Source: an uncultured Flavobacteriaceae bacterium (lineage in GTDB: Bacteria; Bacteroidota; Bacteroidia; Flavobacteriales; Flavobacteriaceae). From it: a stretch of DNA of 64,000 bases. Position numbers and translations under genes: made by a program. The notes under the pieces were generated by a model. That model was given only the letters and a program-made list of their open reading frames with translations, did not search any database and had not been told where the DNA came from. Positions 26,801-36,222 of this stretch are shown here, one piece after another; position 1 is the first letter of the stretch, and the number at the start of each line of letters is the position of its first letter. The stretch lies in assembly GCA_938010765.1 (NCBI GenBank), contig CALLVX010000034.1, positions 21,909 through 85,908 of the forward strand, given 5' to 3'.

Positions 26801-28459
26801 AAAATTTTCCAGATCAGCCTTTATATTTCTTTTATCCGCTGCCGTGAATATGGGTTCACAACTAACCGCATCTAACACCGCTAAAAATTCATCTATGGCG
26901 ATCGCATTTATCTCATAGGGATTTTGTTTTGTCAAAATCCCAATTAGATACGTCTTTGCAGGTAGCGAAAGGGCACTTTCGTTTATAATCTGATCTGTAA
27001 TACAATAGGTAGTCTTTTTAGCATCAACCTCGAGTTTACTTTTAATATCATTAAGCAATTGTGCCATGGATGTTGGCAACGTTACCTGTGGGTCATTTTT
27101 AATTTTGCAATCCAGAAGAATCTTAATTTCCCTCTTTCCTTCCTGCAACAGTAATACCGGCGATGAGAGTAAAAATCCTATTCTTCCTTTGGGATGTTCC
27201 TGCGGGATAATGCCTCCATCGGTAAGATATTTGCTAGATTTAGCGCCTAGAGTAGGCCAATTTTTGGGTTGATCTTCTTTATATTTCTTCCCTATTCCGT
27301 CCAACGAATCTGCAATGGGGGCGATGTACATCCCCTCAATATAATTTGTATCCCCGCTACTCAAAGAATTCAAGGTAAGCGTTTTAAGCTCTTTTACTTG
27401 CGCTTTATCAATAATAATCTCATGAGCCAGTTCAAACTGAATATCTTGCTTCTTTGCGTCTTTACCGTCTTTTAATAAAAGTCCTTCTGGCAACGGATAG
27501 GTTTCTAAATGTTTTGCCACTTCAAAAATTACATGCGCTTTATCCGGGATGGCATCTTTGGGTACCAACTGTAAGACCTGTTCATAAAAAAAATCGAGAT
27601 GTTTTTTTCCAAGTTCGTTCAGGTTTCCTTGAAAATGTTTAAAAAGTTCTAGGAATGTAAATAAAAGGGCCAAATGTGCTTCGTGCTTTTGTTGTAAAGC
27701 AATTTCTAAAGGGTGCAGGCTTTCTTCAATAAAATCAGAAGCGCTATCAATAATTTCTTGCAGCCCATTTAACATTTGGTAGAATACCGTATTCAATATA
27801 GCTGCTGCTTTGCCATACGCCTCTTTCTTTCCTCCTTTTACTTTTTGAATACAGGCCTCCAATGCGTACACCTCATCTACTGTAAGCTGCCAGGGAGTAT
27901 TCATATAGCAGGTAAAGTTCTTTTTAGGGACGCACAGAAAGGTGGCACTTGCATTATGTAGTTTTACATAGTTTTTAAGCGCCGTACTAAAAGAAGATTT
28001 TAGAATACTTAGGAGAGGTACCGAGAAACTATTCTCTGCCTTATTTACCGTCGTATACAAGGTCTCTGTAGGTAGGATCAGTTTATCATAAACAAAATTT
28101 AAAATTGAGGTTAGTGCTTGTTTGGATGGGTTTGCACTAAGCTCTTTACAAAAAAGTAAAAATTGCCGTTCTAAATGATCGGTATCTACCTTACTCAATT
28201 TCGCTAATTGAAATGGAAGGCTGTTTTCAAAAAATGCATTCCAAGTACTTCGCTGTTGGTAGGGGGTACCGTTCTTATCTACTGAATATTCATAAAAATT
28301 GAGACTACGGGCATACTCGCAAATGAGGTATAATTGGTCTGCCAAAGTTTTACCATCAATTGGTGCAGTTTCTGGCTGCAAAGCATCGATTATGCGTGTT
28401 CGCTGGCTCGTGCCATTGTTATTTTTAAGCGGATGTGATATTTTAGATGGATGCTGCAT
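23861..28459 (-). CDS. Giant baseplate J-like protein, Afp11-like (1532 aa)
   Basis: Size, order between gp25 and the Afp12-like gene, C-terminal VSEQLKHKGRALMSNDYEKIVLESFPEIYKTKCISH...APGFVVVAVIPDL typical of baseplate J-like proteins. Confidence 0.85.
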   Translation of the reverse strand: MQHPSKISHPLKNNNGTSQRTRIIDALQPETAPIDGKTLADQLYLICEYARSLNFYEYSVDKNGTPYQQRSTWNAFFENSLPFQLAKLSKVDTDHLERQFLLFCKELSANPSKQALTSILNFVYDKLILPTETLYTTVNKAENSFSVPLLSILKSSFSTALKNYVKLHNASATFLCVPKKNFTCYMNTPWQLTVDEVYALEACIQKVKGGKKEAYGKAAAILNTVFYQMLNGLQEIIDSASDFIEESLHPLEIALQQKHEAHLALLFTFLELFKHFQGNLNELGKKHLDFFYEQVLQLVPKDAIPDKAHVIFEVAKHLETYPLPEGLLLKDGKDAKKQDIQFELAHEIIIDKAQVKELKTLTLNSLSSGDTNYIEGMYIAPIADSLDGIGKKYKEDQPKNWPTLGAKSSKYLTDGGIIPQEHPKGRIGFLLSSPVLLLQEGKREIKILLDCKIKNDPQVTLPTSMAQLLNDIKSKLEVDAKKTTYCITDQIINESALSLPAKTYLIGILTKQNPYEINAIAIDEFLAVLDAVSCEPIFTAADKRNIKADLENFPLTKKEEDNALFKIWFSGEKEWISAIPEVVKIHKPPTEGLAPLGEIQFELLISLPPEAPAIVFYNEENLKEHFDLKDNFPVVKIEVNETLKINCGDSSGGTDPCCLKKQNVGGNLLVSPYHFLKHLQLVNAQIDVEVCGVKNLIVQNDEGTLDINSQIFPFGIRPEVPGFDPMNQVELGDPTDPVDPDSLLGPSFYIGSKEVLYKKWDSVRVNMEWKEKPDSFHDYYKAYIKHNPDIVGPPTEENFGLFEDEFQVKVDVLNQGAWDNITKMELFSENDPTFGDLDCKITKFGWEVENSITDRFVDYEEPLEFFKKSQNGFLKFTLADQDFLHKEYPFVLARQMLAYAYTGENKKLADAIYINDSSKIVISPFVDFLNEDVVIDAVGDLATDLVTAIEAVFTFIELNDHLLIGDVTAVKTDIESARTAIDTNLTNYFNDVVGAVLNFAATFESERDDILASLGSIAAGSAQNAITNLTNFFNNLKGRFTNPNGIDDLIIQVEQSLTDFDNLLDDTGIFNFLYGTGFQALIPNEPWTPIIKNLYLDYSARAVKEDIAIVHLYPFENTSKGEAISQDPTLFPYFDDEGTLFIGFDELSPGGTLSLLFQLAEATADSEQDRANINWHYLSNNSWIALQEEFDVLDDATDGLTVSGIVTIAIPDAISNIGNTVMPSGLYWIKVSAPENVLAVAEAIGIHTQAAKVAAKLNENNDTARLETPIKAGSIGKLVKGDFSVKKVVQPYDTFGGRKPEAEGHFYTRVSEQLKHKGRALMSNDYEKIVLESFPEIYKTKCISHTMGLSANIYRRDLEVAPGFVVVAVIPDLTKLMAGNQLEPKAPVSLLEKIGDLLREKTSPFARLKVMNPRYEFVDVCVEVRLYRGKSSSFYAQQLKDDLTFFLAPWFLGDTEKLAFGEEVLYSDLVGFIEQLAYVAYIADLRIEGECNQSGIKIQPLTARSILTAGEICVKINEEDCPPKTPIEIGIF

Positions 28460-28476
28460 GTATTCTCGTGCTTATT

Positions 28477-28899
28477 TTAAATGCCTTGATCAGCCTCTCT
28501 TAGATAAAAATCATACACATAGTTGTAGCGTGTATTCGTACCCTCAATCTCATAGTGCACAGTAATTCTCAATATGCCTTGAATCAGTTCAAATGATTCT
28601 GCTTCGGTGATATCAACTTTTTCCAAACGAATCCTTGGTTCGTAAAACAGTATGGCCCTCTCTACTAAATCTTTTACGAAACCTATGAGCGAATTATCCA
28701 TACTCTCAAATTGGTAATCTTTAAGGTTACAGCCATAATTGGGTTGCATAACCCGTTCTCCAAGACTTGTAGACAGTAAGATCTCTAAGCTCTGTTCTAT
28801 ATCTTTTTCTGCGCTCACCATGGTCACAGTTTGTCCCTTTTTATCAAAACTGGGAGGGAAAGACCAGCCCGATCCTAAATATGCTTTATTCGAATTCAT
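28477..28899 (-). CDS. GPW/gp25 baseplate protein (Afp9-like)
   Basis: LGSGWSFPPSFDKKGQTVTMVSAEKDIEQSLEILLSTSLGERVMQPNYGCNL gp25 signature. Confidence 0.94.
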   Translation of the reverse strand: MNSNKAYLGSGWSFPPSFDKKGQTVTMVSAEKDIEQSLEILLSTSLGERVMQPNYGCNLKDYQFESMDNSLIGFVKDLVERAILFYEPRIRLEKVDITEAESFELIQGILRITVHYEIEGTNTRYNYVYDFYLREADQGI

Positions 28900-28912
28900 T
28901 TTTTTCTATAGT

Positions 28913-29203
28913 TTACCCCCCTATCATTACTGTGGGGAATCCTTGAACCAATACCCCGCCATGCGCGGTAGTATCACCCATTCTTGCTGCAGGTCTACCC
29001 CCGATAAATACAGTTCCAGAACCTTTTACAATAGTATCTGGAGGCCCCACACAAACACACATATCTCCTACAACTGCGGCGGGTTGCCCCCCTATTAAAA
29101 CTGTTGGCACCGAAGGACCCACAACCGGACCTCCTACATGGGGTACTACCCCGTTGACCAATGGGCACGTATGCATATCCGAAATTCTTACTGCTGGTGG
29201 CAT
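28913..29203 (-). CDS. PAAR-domain spike-tip protein (Afp10-like)
   Basis: PPAVRISDMHTCPLVNGVVPHVGGPVVGPSVPTVLIGGQPAAVVGD...GSGTVFIGGRPAARMGDTTAHGG PAAR repeats. Confidence 0.93.
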   Translation of the reverse strand: MPPAVRISDMHTCPLVNGVVPHVGGPVVGPSVPTVLIGGQPAAVVGDMCVCVGPPDTIVKGSGTVFIGGRPAARMGDTTAHGGVLVQGFPTVMIGG

Positions 29204-29214
29204 TCCTTTATTTT

Positions 29215-31002
29215 TTAATTTATATTCACCAGAGACCCTTTTATCTCTGTTATCCCATCGGATGAAAGTTTGGCAGTTGCTCCTTTTAATTCCATGCTCG
29301 ACTGTGCCGAAATCGCCATTTGTGCCGCGGCAAGCGTAAGGGCAGTTCCCGCCTTAATATCTATTTTTCCGGTTGCTTCGATTTTAATATCGGTAGCACT
29401 CTTCAATTCTACCCCTGTATTGTTCATGGTAGTAGCGTTTCCATTTTGGTCTTCTATAGTTATAGAAGAACTGCTTTCGTCTAACTTTATCTTATTCCCT
29501 TCGGGTGTATCTATGGTAATCGTTTTGGTGTCATCATTAAAATGTACGCGCATTTTAGAACGTGTTATAAATCCCTTTTCATGATTGGCATCCTGGGCCG
29601 TTAACGGTGCCGGTGTGGCGCTGCTATTCACCATGCCTAGCACCACGGCGTCCCGGGGATCGTCATTCACAAAACCCACAATGACCTCATCTTCAATTTC
29701 GGGCAAGAAAAAAGAACCACGCCCTCCATTGGTCAGCCCTTGTCCGGCATCTAAGGTCGAGACCCTGGCCCATACTCCTCTAGCAGCATTGTCTGTAATT
29801 GGCAGCCTTACCAAAATTCTATTCTCCCCATCGGGGTCGTCTTGTAATTGTACCACTTTACCAATTTGCAGCCCATGTATACCGGGTACCAAACCTGCCG
29901 CGGCAACATCTACAATATCTTTATTTAATTGGGCAAAACAGTCGGGTTTTAACCCAAACTGTGCCTGTGTGTACCAAGATCCGCTATGCACATCTTGACG
30001 CACACCGGAAACATATGCCTTTCCCGTAAACCTTGCCCCAACTCCCTGCAGATCTATTAGCTGACCGGGTTTCAACTCACCAAAACCAGTAAACTTTGCT
30101 CTTCCTTGAATTTTAGATAATCGGCTAATTTGCATCCTAGATTTAGTCCATTCTTGCAATTCTTCTTCAATAGCCTGGCCCGAGTGTCTAAGCTCATACT
30201 TTTCCGGACTCAAGCTTGTTGCCAGTGTAGCGCCATCTACGTTGCCCAGTTCACTTATTTCTACGGCATTGGTCACATGTTCAAAAAGGCGTTGGCTCCC
30301 GTAATCCCATGATTTTGCCTCTACCGATGCCCATTGATTTCGTCCATCCATCTGGGCTTCAAAATCAATTAGGGTGGCTCCAAAAAGTAATGAAAGAGCA
30401 GCACCAACATTCGTCTTCGGGGCTTTTATTACCAATTTACCATCGTCTACCATCACCAATTTACCATTGGCTTCTGCTCTAGAAAGTATAAAGTCCCAGT
30501 CTGTGCAATGGTGCTGAACCATTTCTTTATGGGTCGTATTGGTAACATCAACCTCATGCGATAAGCTGGGATAACGGCCAATAACCTCTTCCATAATCTC
30601 ACTATCCTTGCTGTTTTCATAGTATACATTATGGCGTCCAAGTGTCATCTTTACTGCAGTATCCCTACAATCTAGTATCAATTCTGTTTCGCCACTTTCC
30701 TTTACCTTAATTCCATGTTTTACAATCACGCCTTTAAACAACTGTTTGTTGTCTCTATCTCTACCTGCCTTTATGCGTATTGATTTTCCGGGTAAAAATT
30801 CTTCTTGTTCACTTATTCTAAATGATTCTTCGGAAGCATCACCATCTTTAAGTATGATCTTAGCGCTGGGAATTCTATTTATTTCCTTGATTACACTAAT
30901 AGAGAGCACTTGGTAACCCGGGTCTACCAACTGATCATTGATAAGAATATCAAAGGTTGCGACATTATGTGTTGCTTCCGCAGGTATTACTCTGTCTTTC
31001 AT
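29215..31002 (-). CDS. VgrG/gpD-like spike protein (Afp8-like)
   Basis: gpD-like N-terminal part and gp5-OB segment GKVVQLQDDPDGENRILVRLPITDNAARGVWARVSTLDAGQ..GSFFLPEIEDEVIVGFVNDDPRDAVVLGMV. Confidence 0.93.
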   Translation of the reverse strand: MKDRVIPAEATHNVATFDILINDQLVDPGYQVLSISVIKEINRIPSAKIILKDGDASEESFRISEQEEFLPGKSIRIKAGRDRDNKQLFKGVIVKHGIKVKESGETELILDCRDTAVKMTLGRHNVYYENSKDSEIMEEVIGRYPSLSHEVDVTNTTHKEMVQHHCTDWDFILSRAEANGKLVMVDDGKLVIKAPKTNVGAALSLLFGATLIDFEAQMDGRNQWASVEAKSWDYGSQRLFEHVTNAVEISELGNVDGATLATSLSPEKYELRHSGQAIEEELQEWTKSRMQISRLSKIQGRAKFTGFGELKPGQLIDLQGVGARFTGKAYVSGVRQDVHSGSWYTQAQFGLKPDCFAQLNKDIVDVAAAGLVPGIHGLQIGKVVQLQDDPDGENRILVRLPITDNAARGVWARVSTLDAGQGLTNGGRGSFFLPEIEDEVIVGFVNDDPRDAVVLGMVNSSATPAPLTAQDANHEKGFITRSKMRVHFNDDTKTITIDTPEGNKIKLDESSSSITIEDQNGNATTMNNTGVELKSATDIKIEATGKIDIKAGTALTLAAAQMAISAQSSMELKGATAKLSSDGITEIKGSLVNIN

Positions 31003-31703
31003 TCTGCTGTTTTATCTAAGGGCGGGAAAACAAGTTCTACACCCGGATTAATTTTTCTAAATGATGTAAGTCTATTAGCACGTGCAACCTGAGTAACATA
31101 CTTGGGATCCTTATAAATTTTATTTGTCATAAGATCTAACCGATCTCCTGCTTTTACTTGTTTAACATGGGTTAAATCTGGCGATCTTTTCCGTTCACGG
31201 GCAACGCGTTCTTTTTGAGCTACGTAGTTTAAGAAAGTAGCACTGGCTTTGATGCGCAGCGGATCTCCGTTTGGCTTAAACAGTGTGTAGTTGAGGTCTA
31301 GATTTGAGAGAATGCAGGGGAATATGAATTTTCCCCACTGTACACAAAGAAAATGAGGTCGGTGAATCTCACCGTTCATATTGTACACCGCCTTCATAAA
31401 TAGATCTAGCTGGGCTTTTACCGATCTATCATCACCATTGTACTTGTAACCCTCAATGGTCTGGGTACCGTCAAAGGTGAATTCAAGTTTTAGTTCTTCG
31501 GGTTTTGTTCCCTTATAGTCTGGATTTGTACCTTGGTTTCCCTGCCCTTGCTGTTGATTAAGCGCTACCTTGAAATTCTGGCTAAAATTTTCAGGGTTTA
31601 CCGGCAACGAAATAGGGTTTGGATCTATATTAGAACGTGTTTGAAAACCCTCATCTTCAAAAGCATGTATCAATACCTTTACCAATTGCCCACTTTCTTC
31701 CAT
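30999..31703 (-). CDS. Afp7-like LysM-containing tube-initiator protein
   Basis: C-term GDRLDLMTNKIYKDPKYVTQVARANRLTSFRKINPGVELVFPPL LysM; N-term PENFSQNFKV typical of this family. Confidence 0.9.
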   Translation of the reverse strand: MEESGQLVKVLIHAFEDEGFQTRSNIDPNPISLPVNPENFSQNFKVALNQQQGQGNQGTNPDYKGTKPEELKLEFTFDGTQTIEGYKYNGDDRSVKAQLDLFMKAVYNMNGEIHRPHFLCVQWGKFIFPCILSNLDLNYTLFKPNGDPLRIKASATFLNYVAQKERVARERKRSPDLTHVKQVKAGDRLDLMTNKIYKDPKYVTQVARANRLTSFRKINPGVELVFPPLDKTAE

Positions 31704-31861
31704 TATCGTTCAGATTTTTCCTTTATAATTTCAAATACCCGTTCTGCAATTTCATTGATCTTGTCGTCTCCAGACCCTTGCTCTCCTCCTACGGAGGGTG
31801 CGGTATCGCCATTTTTATCTACAGTGGCTTTGATAATTAATTCTCGTATCTCTAATGGCAT
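31703..31861 (-). CDS. DUF5908-family small eCIS protein
   Basis: MPLEIRELIIKATVDKNGDTAPSVGG signature; internal Met of ORF 31703..32002. Confidence 0.8.
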   Translation of the reverse strand: MPLEIRELIIKATVDKNGDTAPSVGGEQGSGDDKINEIAERVFEIIKEKSER

Positions 31862-31875
31862 TGTGCTATCATTTT

Positions 31876-32349
31876 TTAGTTCACAGTTACAAGCTTGAAA
31901 TAATTGTAATTCAGCTCCAGAGTCTCTATAAGTACTTCTCCTCTTTCCGCATTTAACTCCCCTACCTTCCAACTCACAGGCCAGATATGTGAAAGTTCCC
32001 ATTGCATCAAAATTTCATGCTTTTCGTTTAGTAGTTCAATATCGATTCTACCAAGCGGAGTAATCACTAAATCCTGAAATGCCTTTTGACACCATTCACT
32101 AAGCCCGGAATCATCTGGCCTGAGAATACCGCGTTTAAGGGTAAGAGGACTGTACTTTCTGCGTCCAGGGATATTGTGTTCAAATCGGTTTTCCCCACCT
32201 TCTTTTAGCGTTTCCTTTTCTATTTGAACTTCCAAACCAGTAATCGATTGAAACTTTATATCAACTTCTTGCTCATTGGGCAAATCAAAAAAGAATACTC
32301 TAAAATGAAACCCTACAATCTGGTGATTCCTATTCGGGACCGGTTCCAT
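31876..32349 (-). CDS. CIS inner tube protein (Afp5/gp19-like)
   Basis: HFRVFFFDLPNEQEVDIKFQSITGLEVQIEKETLKEGGENRFEHNIPGRRKYSPLTLKRGILRPDDSGLSEW tube-protein pattern. Confidence 0.93.
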   Translation of the reverse strand: MEPVPNRNHQIVGFHFRVFFFDLPNEQEVDIKFQSITGLEVQIEKETLKEGGENRFEHNIPGRRKYSPLTLKRGILRPDDSGLSEWCQKAFQDLVITPLGRIDIELLNEKHEILMQWELSHIWPVSWKVGELNAERGEVLIETLELNYNYFKLVTVN

Positions 32350-32357
32350 CTAATTTG

Positions 32358-32825
32358 TTATTTAGCTTCTAGAATAGTAAGCCCTTCGTGAACCAATTCC
32401 ATAGTTTCAATTGCTACTTCATTGGCATCTGCCTTAAGGTCTGTAGATTGAACCTTGCTCGGCCAGGCATTTTCCAAAATCCAAGTAATGATAGGTTCGT
32501 GTTTTTCGTTGAGCAGTTTAATGGTGACCGATCTTCTAAATAATGATCCGGTATCATTACCTTCTTGAAAGAAATATGTTTTCTGCCATTCTGTAAAGAA
32601 GTCGAAATCGCCTTGAAAAGTGCCCCTTTTCAAGGTCACATTGCTGTACTTTGTAAGGCCTGGTTGTTTGGTCTTGTTGTACTTTTTATTGCTTCCCTCT
32701 CTGTATTCTATCACTTCTGTTTCAAAGTCCAAACCGCTCACCTCGGTGAATCCAATTCGAAACTCATTCCCCCATTCTACCAGAAAATGAAACTTTGGTA
32801 ACGGGTAATCTCCTATAGCTGCCAT
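32358..32825 (-). CDS. CIS inner tube protein (Afp1/gp19-like)
   Basis: YPLPKFHFLVEWGNEFRIGFTEVSGLDFETEVIEYREGSNKKYNKTKQPGLTKYSNVTLKRGTFQGDFDFFTEW. Confidence 0.95.
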   Translation of the reverse strand: MAAIGDYPLPKFHFLVEWGNEFRIGFTEVSGLDFETEVIEYREGSNKKYNKTKQPGLTKYSNVTLKRGTFQGDFDFFTEWQKTYFFQEGNDTGSLFRRSVTIKLLNEKHEPIITWILENAWPSKVQSTDLKADANEVAIETMELVHEGLTILEAK

Positions 32826-32868
32826 ATTTTATTTTTTTATGTATTACTACTTTTTGTTTTAAACCTAT

Positions 32869-33822
32869 CTAATTTTTTTTCAGCGCTTTGGCCGCTTCAA
32901 TAGCCTCGTTAAGTCCGTTCTTCTTAGAAAGTGTCTTATCACTGATTTTCTTACTTACCACCCACTTGTCTTTTAGCATTTTTGTGGTGTCCTCGGCAGT
33001 TTTCAGTTCGGTTTTCACTTTTACGTAATACGCATTTCCTTTAGGGCTCATGTCTGTCGAATCTGCCGCTTTTATCGGAAATTCAGGCATGGGTTTTGCC
33101 GCCTTATGGTCGCAAGGATAGCCCGGTGCGGTATCGGGCATTTCGGGACCGCAATCTTCTTCTGGAGTTTCAACAGTTTCTCCATTAAACACTTTTTGAA
33201 TCCCTATAAGTTTATTTTCCAGGCCGAGTTCTCCGCAGATATAAGCCCATAAGAGTGTAGCGCATTTAAGGGTTTCAAGTAGTTTTTCAAGCACTGCTTC
33301 TTGACAGTCGCAAATAGCTTTTATTTTTTCCTCATACACCTCTATACACGTTATGATATCGGCCTTCTCTTTGTCCGAAATATCTTTAAGACAATTGATA
33401 AGGTCCTTCAGGTTTTCGATTTTCTTTTTAAGCCCCGGCTCACTATCGTCATAGGTCTGTAAACAATCAAATATAGTCTTGACCAAACAGGTTAGTTTTT
33501 CAAGAACTTCATAGGTGCACTTAGATTTTACGCATACAGTGCCCACTTGCTCTAACAAAAAATCGAGTTCTGTACCAACGAGTTTTACTTTTTCGTCGGT
33601 CTTCTCAATAAGCTCGCACCAACCTTCAAGCTTGGTTTCCCAGGCCAAAGAATTGTCATAAGCTTCTTTGTCCTTATCTGTCATTGCTTTTTCCTCGTTG
33701 TATCTGTTGCACTCGTCTTTGTGTTCTTTCTCCCATTTTTCAAGGCAATCTTTGGGTTCCGAACCATTGTCCGAATCACCGTTGCAGCATTTGCTGTTTT
33801 TATCTTTTAATAAACTTTTCAT
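32869..33822 (-). CDS. Cys-rich predicted helical protein of unknown function in eCIS structural block
   Basis: 317 aa ORF, in operon order, many Cys residues and long helical segments; no recognised domain. Confidence 0.75.
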   Translation of the reverse strand: MKSLLKDKNSKCCNGDSDNGSEPKDCLEKWEKEHKDECNRYNEEKAMTDKDKEAYDNSLAWETKLEGWCELIEKTDEKVKLVGTELDFLLEQVGTVCVKSKCTYEVLEKLTCLVKTIFDCLQTYDDSEPGLKKKIENLKDLINCLKDISDKEKADIITCIEVYEEKIKAICDCQEAVLEKLLETLKCATLLWAYICGELGLENKLIGIQKVFNGETVETPEEDCGPEMPDTAPGYPCDHKAAKPMPEFPIKAADSTDMSPKGNAYYVKVKTELKTAEDTTKMLKDKWVVSKKISDKTLSKKNGLNEAIEAAKALKKN

Positions 33823-33851
33823 AATGTTATTTTCTTTAATGCGTGATTATC

Positions 33852-34760
33852 CTAATTCTGATCTGCCATGTGCTTTGGTATCGATTTTTCAGGAGTTTCG
33901 CCATTATCCTTACAACATTCTTCAAATTCGGCACATAGGTCTAAGCATTCTCCCTCGCAATCGCATGAACATATAAAATCAACTACCTTGCACAAGCCCT
34001 CGATGGTGGTGCTTTGAGATGCTTCTTCGCATTGCATCTCGGCCAATTCTTGTACCACGGTATTCAGTTCTTCTCTAAAAGTGGCAATTTCACTGGCAGT
34101 TGATGAGATATTATCCTCTGTGCAAACTTTCAGGGAAGTAACACTCTCCATTAGTTTTGCGGCAAAGTCTTTTAAACTTTCCGTATTTGTAAAAGTTTGT
34201 ATTCCGGCGATGGTAATAACCGATTCTACGGCATTTTCCCCTTTGTCTTTTATACTGCCGGTTTTTTCTGTTATTTCCTCAAGACATTTCGACACCTCTT
34301 TTGCTCTGTCCGATTCGGCCTTGCTCCTATTTTTCTGATTTGATTTTGAAAAAACAATATCATTTATGCAGGTAGTAATGGTGCATAATTCTGTATTGGC
34401 GGCTACTATTTTATTACACAGATCATTCAGTAGTTTTGAAGTATCTACTATGTGTTTTTCTATTGCTTCATCCTTTTTGATAAACTCATCAATATTCGAT
34501 TGAATAATCTCGGTCTTCTTATACTGCTCCAGTGTTACGCAACTCAGTAAATCCTGATATGTTTCATGCGTTTCTTTTGCCCTTTCTAAACAGCATACCT
34601 TATATCCTTTTGCAGACATCTTTGAATACCGTGATGTTTCACCCGCTTTTTTTCCGCTCGCTGCTTCTTTCTTTTCGTCTTTGATATCGGTAAGGCTATT
34701 GCACACTATTGTGTCTGGGGTCTGTGAACTACCGTTATCATTACCGTTATTGCTTGCCAT
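33852..34760 (-). CDS. Cys-rich predicted helical protein of unknown function in eCIS structural block (possible distant paralog of neighbour)
   Basis: 302 aa ORF with Cys-rich helical composition; segment KHIVDTSKLLNDLCNKIVAANTELCTITTC resembles VKLVGTELDFLLEQVGTVCVKSKC in the neighbour. Confidence 0.75.
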   Translation of the reverse strand: MASNNGNDNGSSQTPDTIVCNSLTDIKDEKKEAASGKKAGETSRYSKMSAKGYKVCCLERAKETHETYQDLLSCVTLEQYKKTEIIQSNIDEFIKKDEAIEKHIVDTSKLLNDLCNKIVAANTELCTITTCINDIVFSKSNQKNRSKAESDRAKEVSKCLEEITEKTGSIKDKGENAVESVITIAGIQTFTNTESLKDFAAKLMESVTSLKVCTEDNISSTASEIATFREELNTVVQELAEMQCEEASQSTTIEGLCKVVDFICSCDCEGECLDLCAEFEECCKDNGETPEKSIPKHMADQN

Positions 34761-34796
34761 ATTTTCTAATTTTTAATGGTTCGTTAGCATTTTTAT

Positions 34797-36197
34797 TTAT
34801 TCTGATAGCATTTTATGGCTAAATCTTAAAATGATAAATTCAGCAGGTCTTACAACGGCCATGCCAATTTCTACGATCATTCTTCCTTCCCAGATATCTA
34901 CTTCGTTCATGGTCTCGTTCAGACCAACTTTTACAAAAAAGGCTTGTTCTGGGGTAGTACCCATAAGGGCACCGGCTCTCCATTGTTGCACCAAAAAATT
35001 GTCGATCATAGATTTCACTCTCGACCAAGTATTGATATCATTGGGTTCAAATACGAATTGGATGGTAGCTTTTTTTATAGATTCTTCTACCATATTAAAA
35101 AAGCGTCTCACGGGAACATAGCGCCATTCATTACTATTCCCTGCCATGGTACGGGCACCCCAAATTATAGCAGGGCCTCTTCCGACAAAAGAGCGAATTA
35201 CATTTACAGATTTTCCGGCATTTACATCTACATTTAGGCTGCGTTGTTGTTCATCTGTAACTTTCATCATAGGTCTTATAACAAAATCCATATTTACGTT
35301 GGCAGGTGCTTTCCAAACACCTCGCGAAGCATCTACACTGGCATAAACCCCAACCACTCCCGGAGATGGCGGCATCTCTAAAGGAAAATCTCTTATGGCA
35401 CTTTGTGCTCTAAAATAAGCGGCATTATTAGCACCCTTTAAATCGGCCAATGTGCCAGAGAAAGCTCCTTCAATGGCAACATTGGCGTCGCCTGCACCCT
35501 CTCCGCCATAGTAGTAGTCTAAAATGGTTTCTAAATTGGGAAAATACGTCGCACCATACTTTACTGTATTCTCCTCAGAAGCTGTTTTATTGCGCATGGT
35601 ATCAATATTTACCAGCAAATCCGTTTCACCAGGGTCTTGCCAAATATCCATGACCGTAAACCTATCTTTTAACTTTTCACACATGTCCATAGACTCCCCG
35701 AATAAAGCGTAAAAGTTATCTACATTATCCAACCCCTGTGCGTCCGGATAAACATATAGGGTAATTTCATCTACCTTTTCTGTAGAATTCAGGCCTTTTT
35801 GCAGGTCGGCAAAATTTATGATACCCCCTCCATCTGTATAATTACCAACCGACACTATCCAACAGGGACCCCCACCATTGGCAAAAAACAACTGCAAGGC
35901 ATAGTGCATATTAAATTTTGATCTATTGTCAATTGCGGTAAGTACCGAATCGGGATTACCAAGATCACCTGCAATGGTGACCTTAAGTCCTTTCTCCTCA
36001 TCGGGCATTCCAAAGAAGCGTTCATAATCGAACAAGGAAGTAATGCGTTTAGGTTCATTTAACAACGTATTTCCTCTTTGATCTTTAGCTGTCTGCGTAT
36101 ACCCAATGAAAGCGGGGATTGCTGTTTCTACTTGGGCAATTGAGGGTGGGAGTTTTGGTATTTCTTCGATTTTAACTCCAGGTGTTTTGTAATTCAT
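34797..36197 (-). CDS. Contractile sheath protein (Afp2-4-like)
   Basis: MNYKTPGVKIEEIPKLPPSIAQVETAIPAFIGYT N-term; C-term VGLNETMNEVDIWEGRMIVEIGMAVVRPAEFIILRFSHKM. Confidence 0.96.
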   Translation of the reverse strand: MNYKTPGVKIEEIPKLPPSIAQVETAIPAFIGYTQTAKDQRGNTLLNEPKRITSLFDYERFFGMPDEEKGLKVTIAGDLGNPDSVLTAIDNRSKFNMHYALQLFFANGGGPCWIVSVGNYTDGGGIINFADLQKGLNSTEKVDEITLYVYPDAQGLDNVDNFYALFGESMDMCEKLKDRFTVMDIWQDPGETDLLVNIDTMRNKTASEENTVKYGATYFPNLETILDYYYGGEGAGDANVAIEGAFSGTLADLKGANNAAYFRAQSAIRDFPLEMPPSPGVVGVYASVDASRGVWKAPANVNMDFVIRPMMKVTDEQQRSLNVDVNAGKSVNVIRSFVGRGPAIIWGARTMAGNSNEWRYVPVRRFFNMVEESIKKATIQFVFEPNDINTWSRVKSMIDNFLVQQWRAGALMGTTPEQAFFVKVGLNETMNEVDIWEGRMIVEIGMAVVRPAEFIILRFSHKMLSE

Positions 36198-36222
36198 AAT
36201 GATATTTTTAAAATTTAAACAT

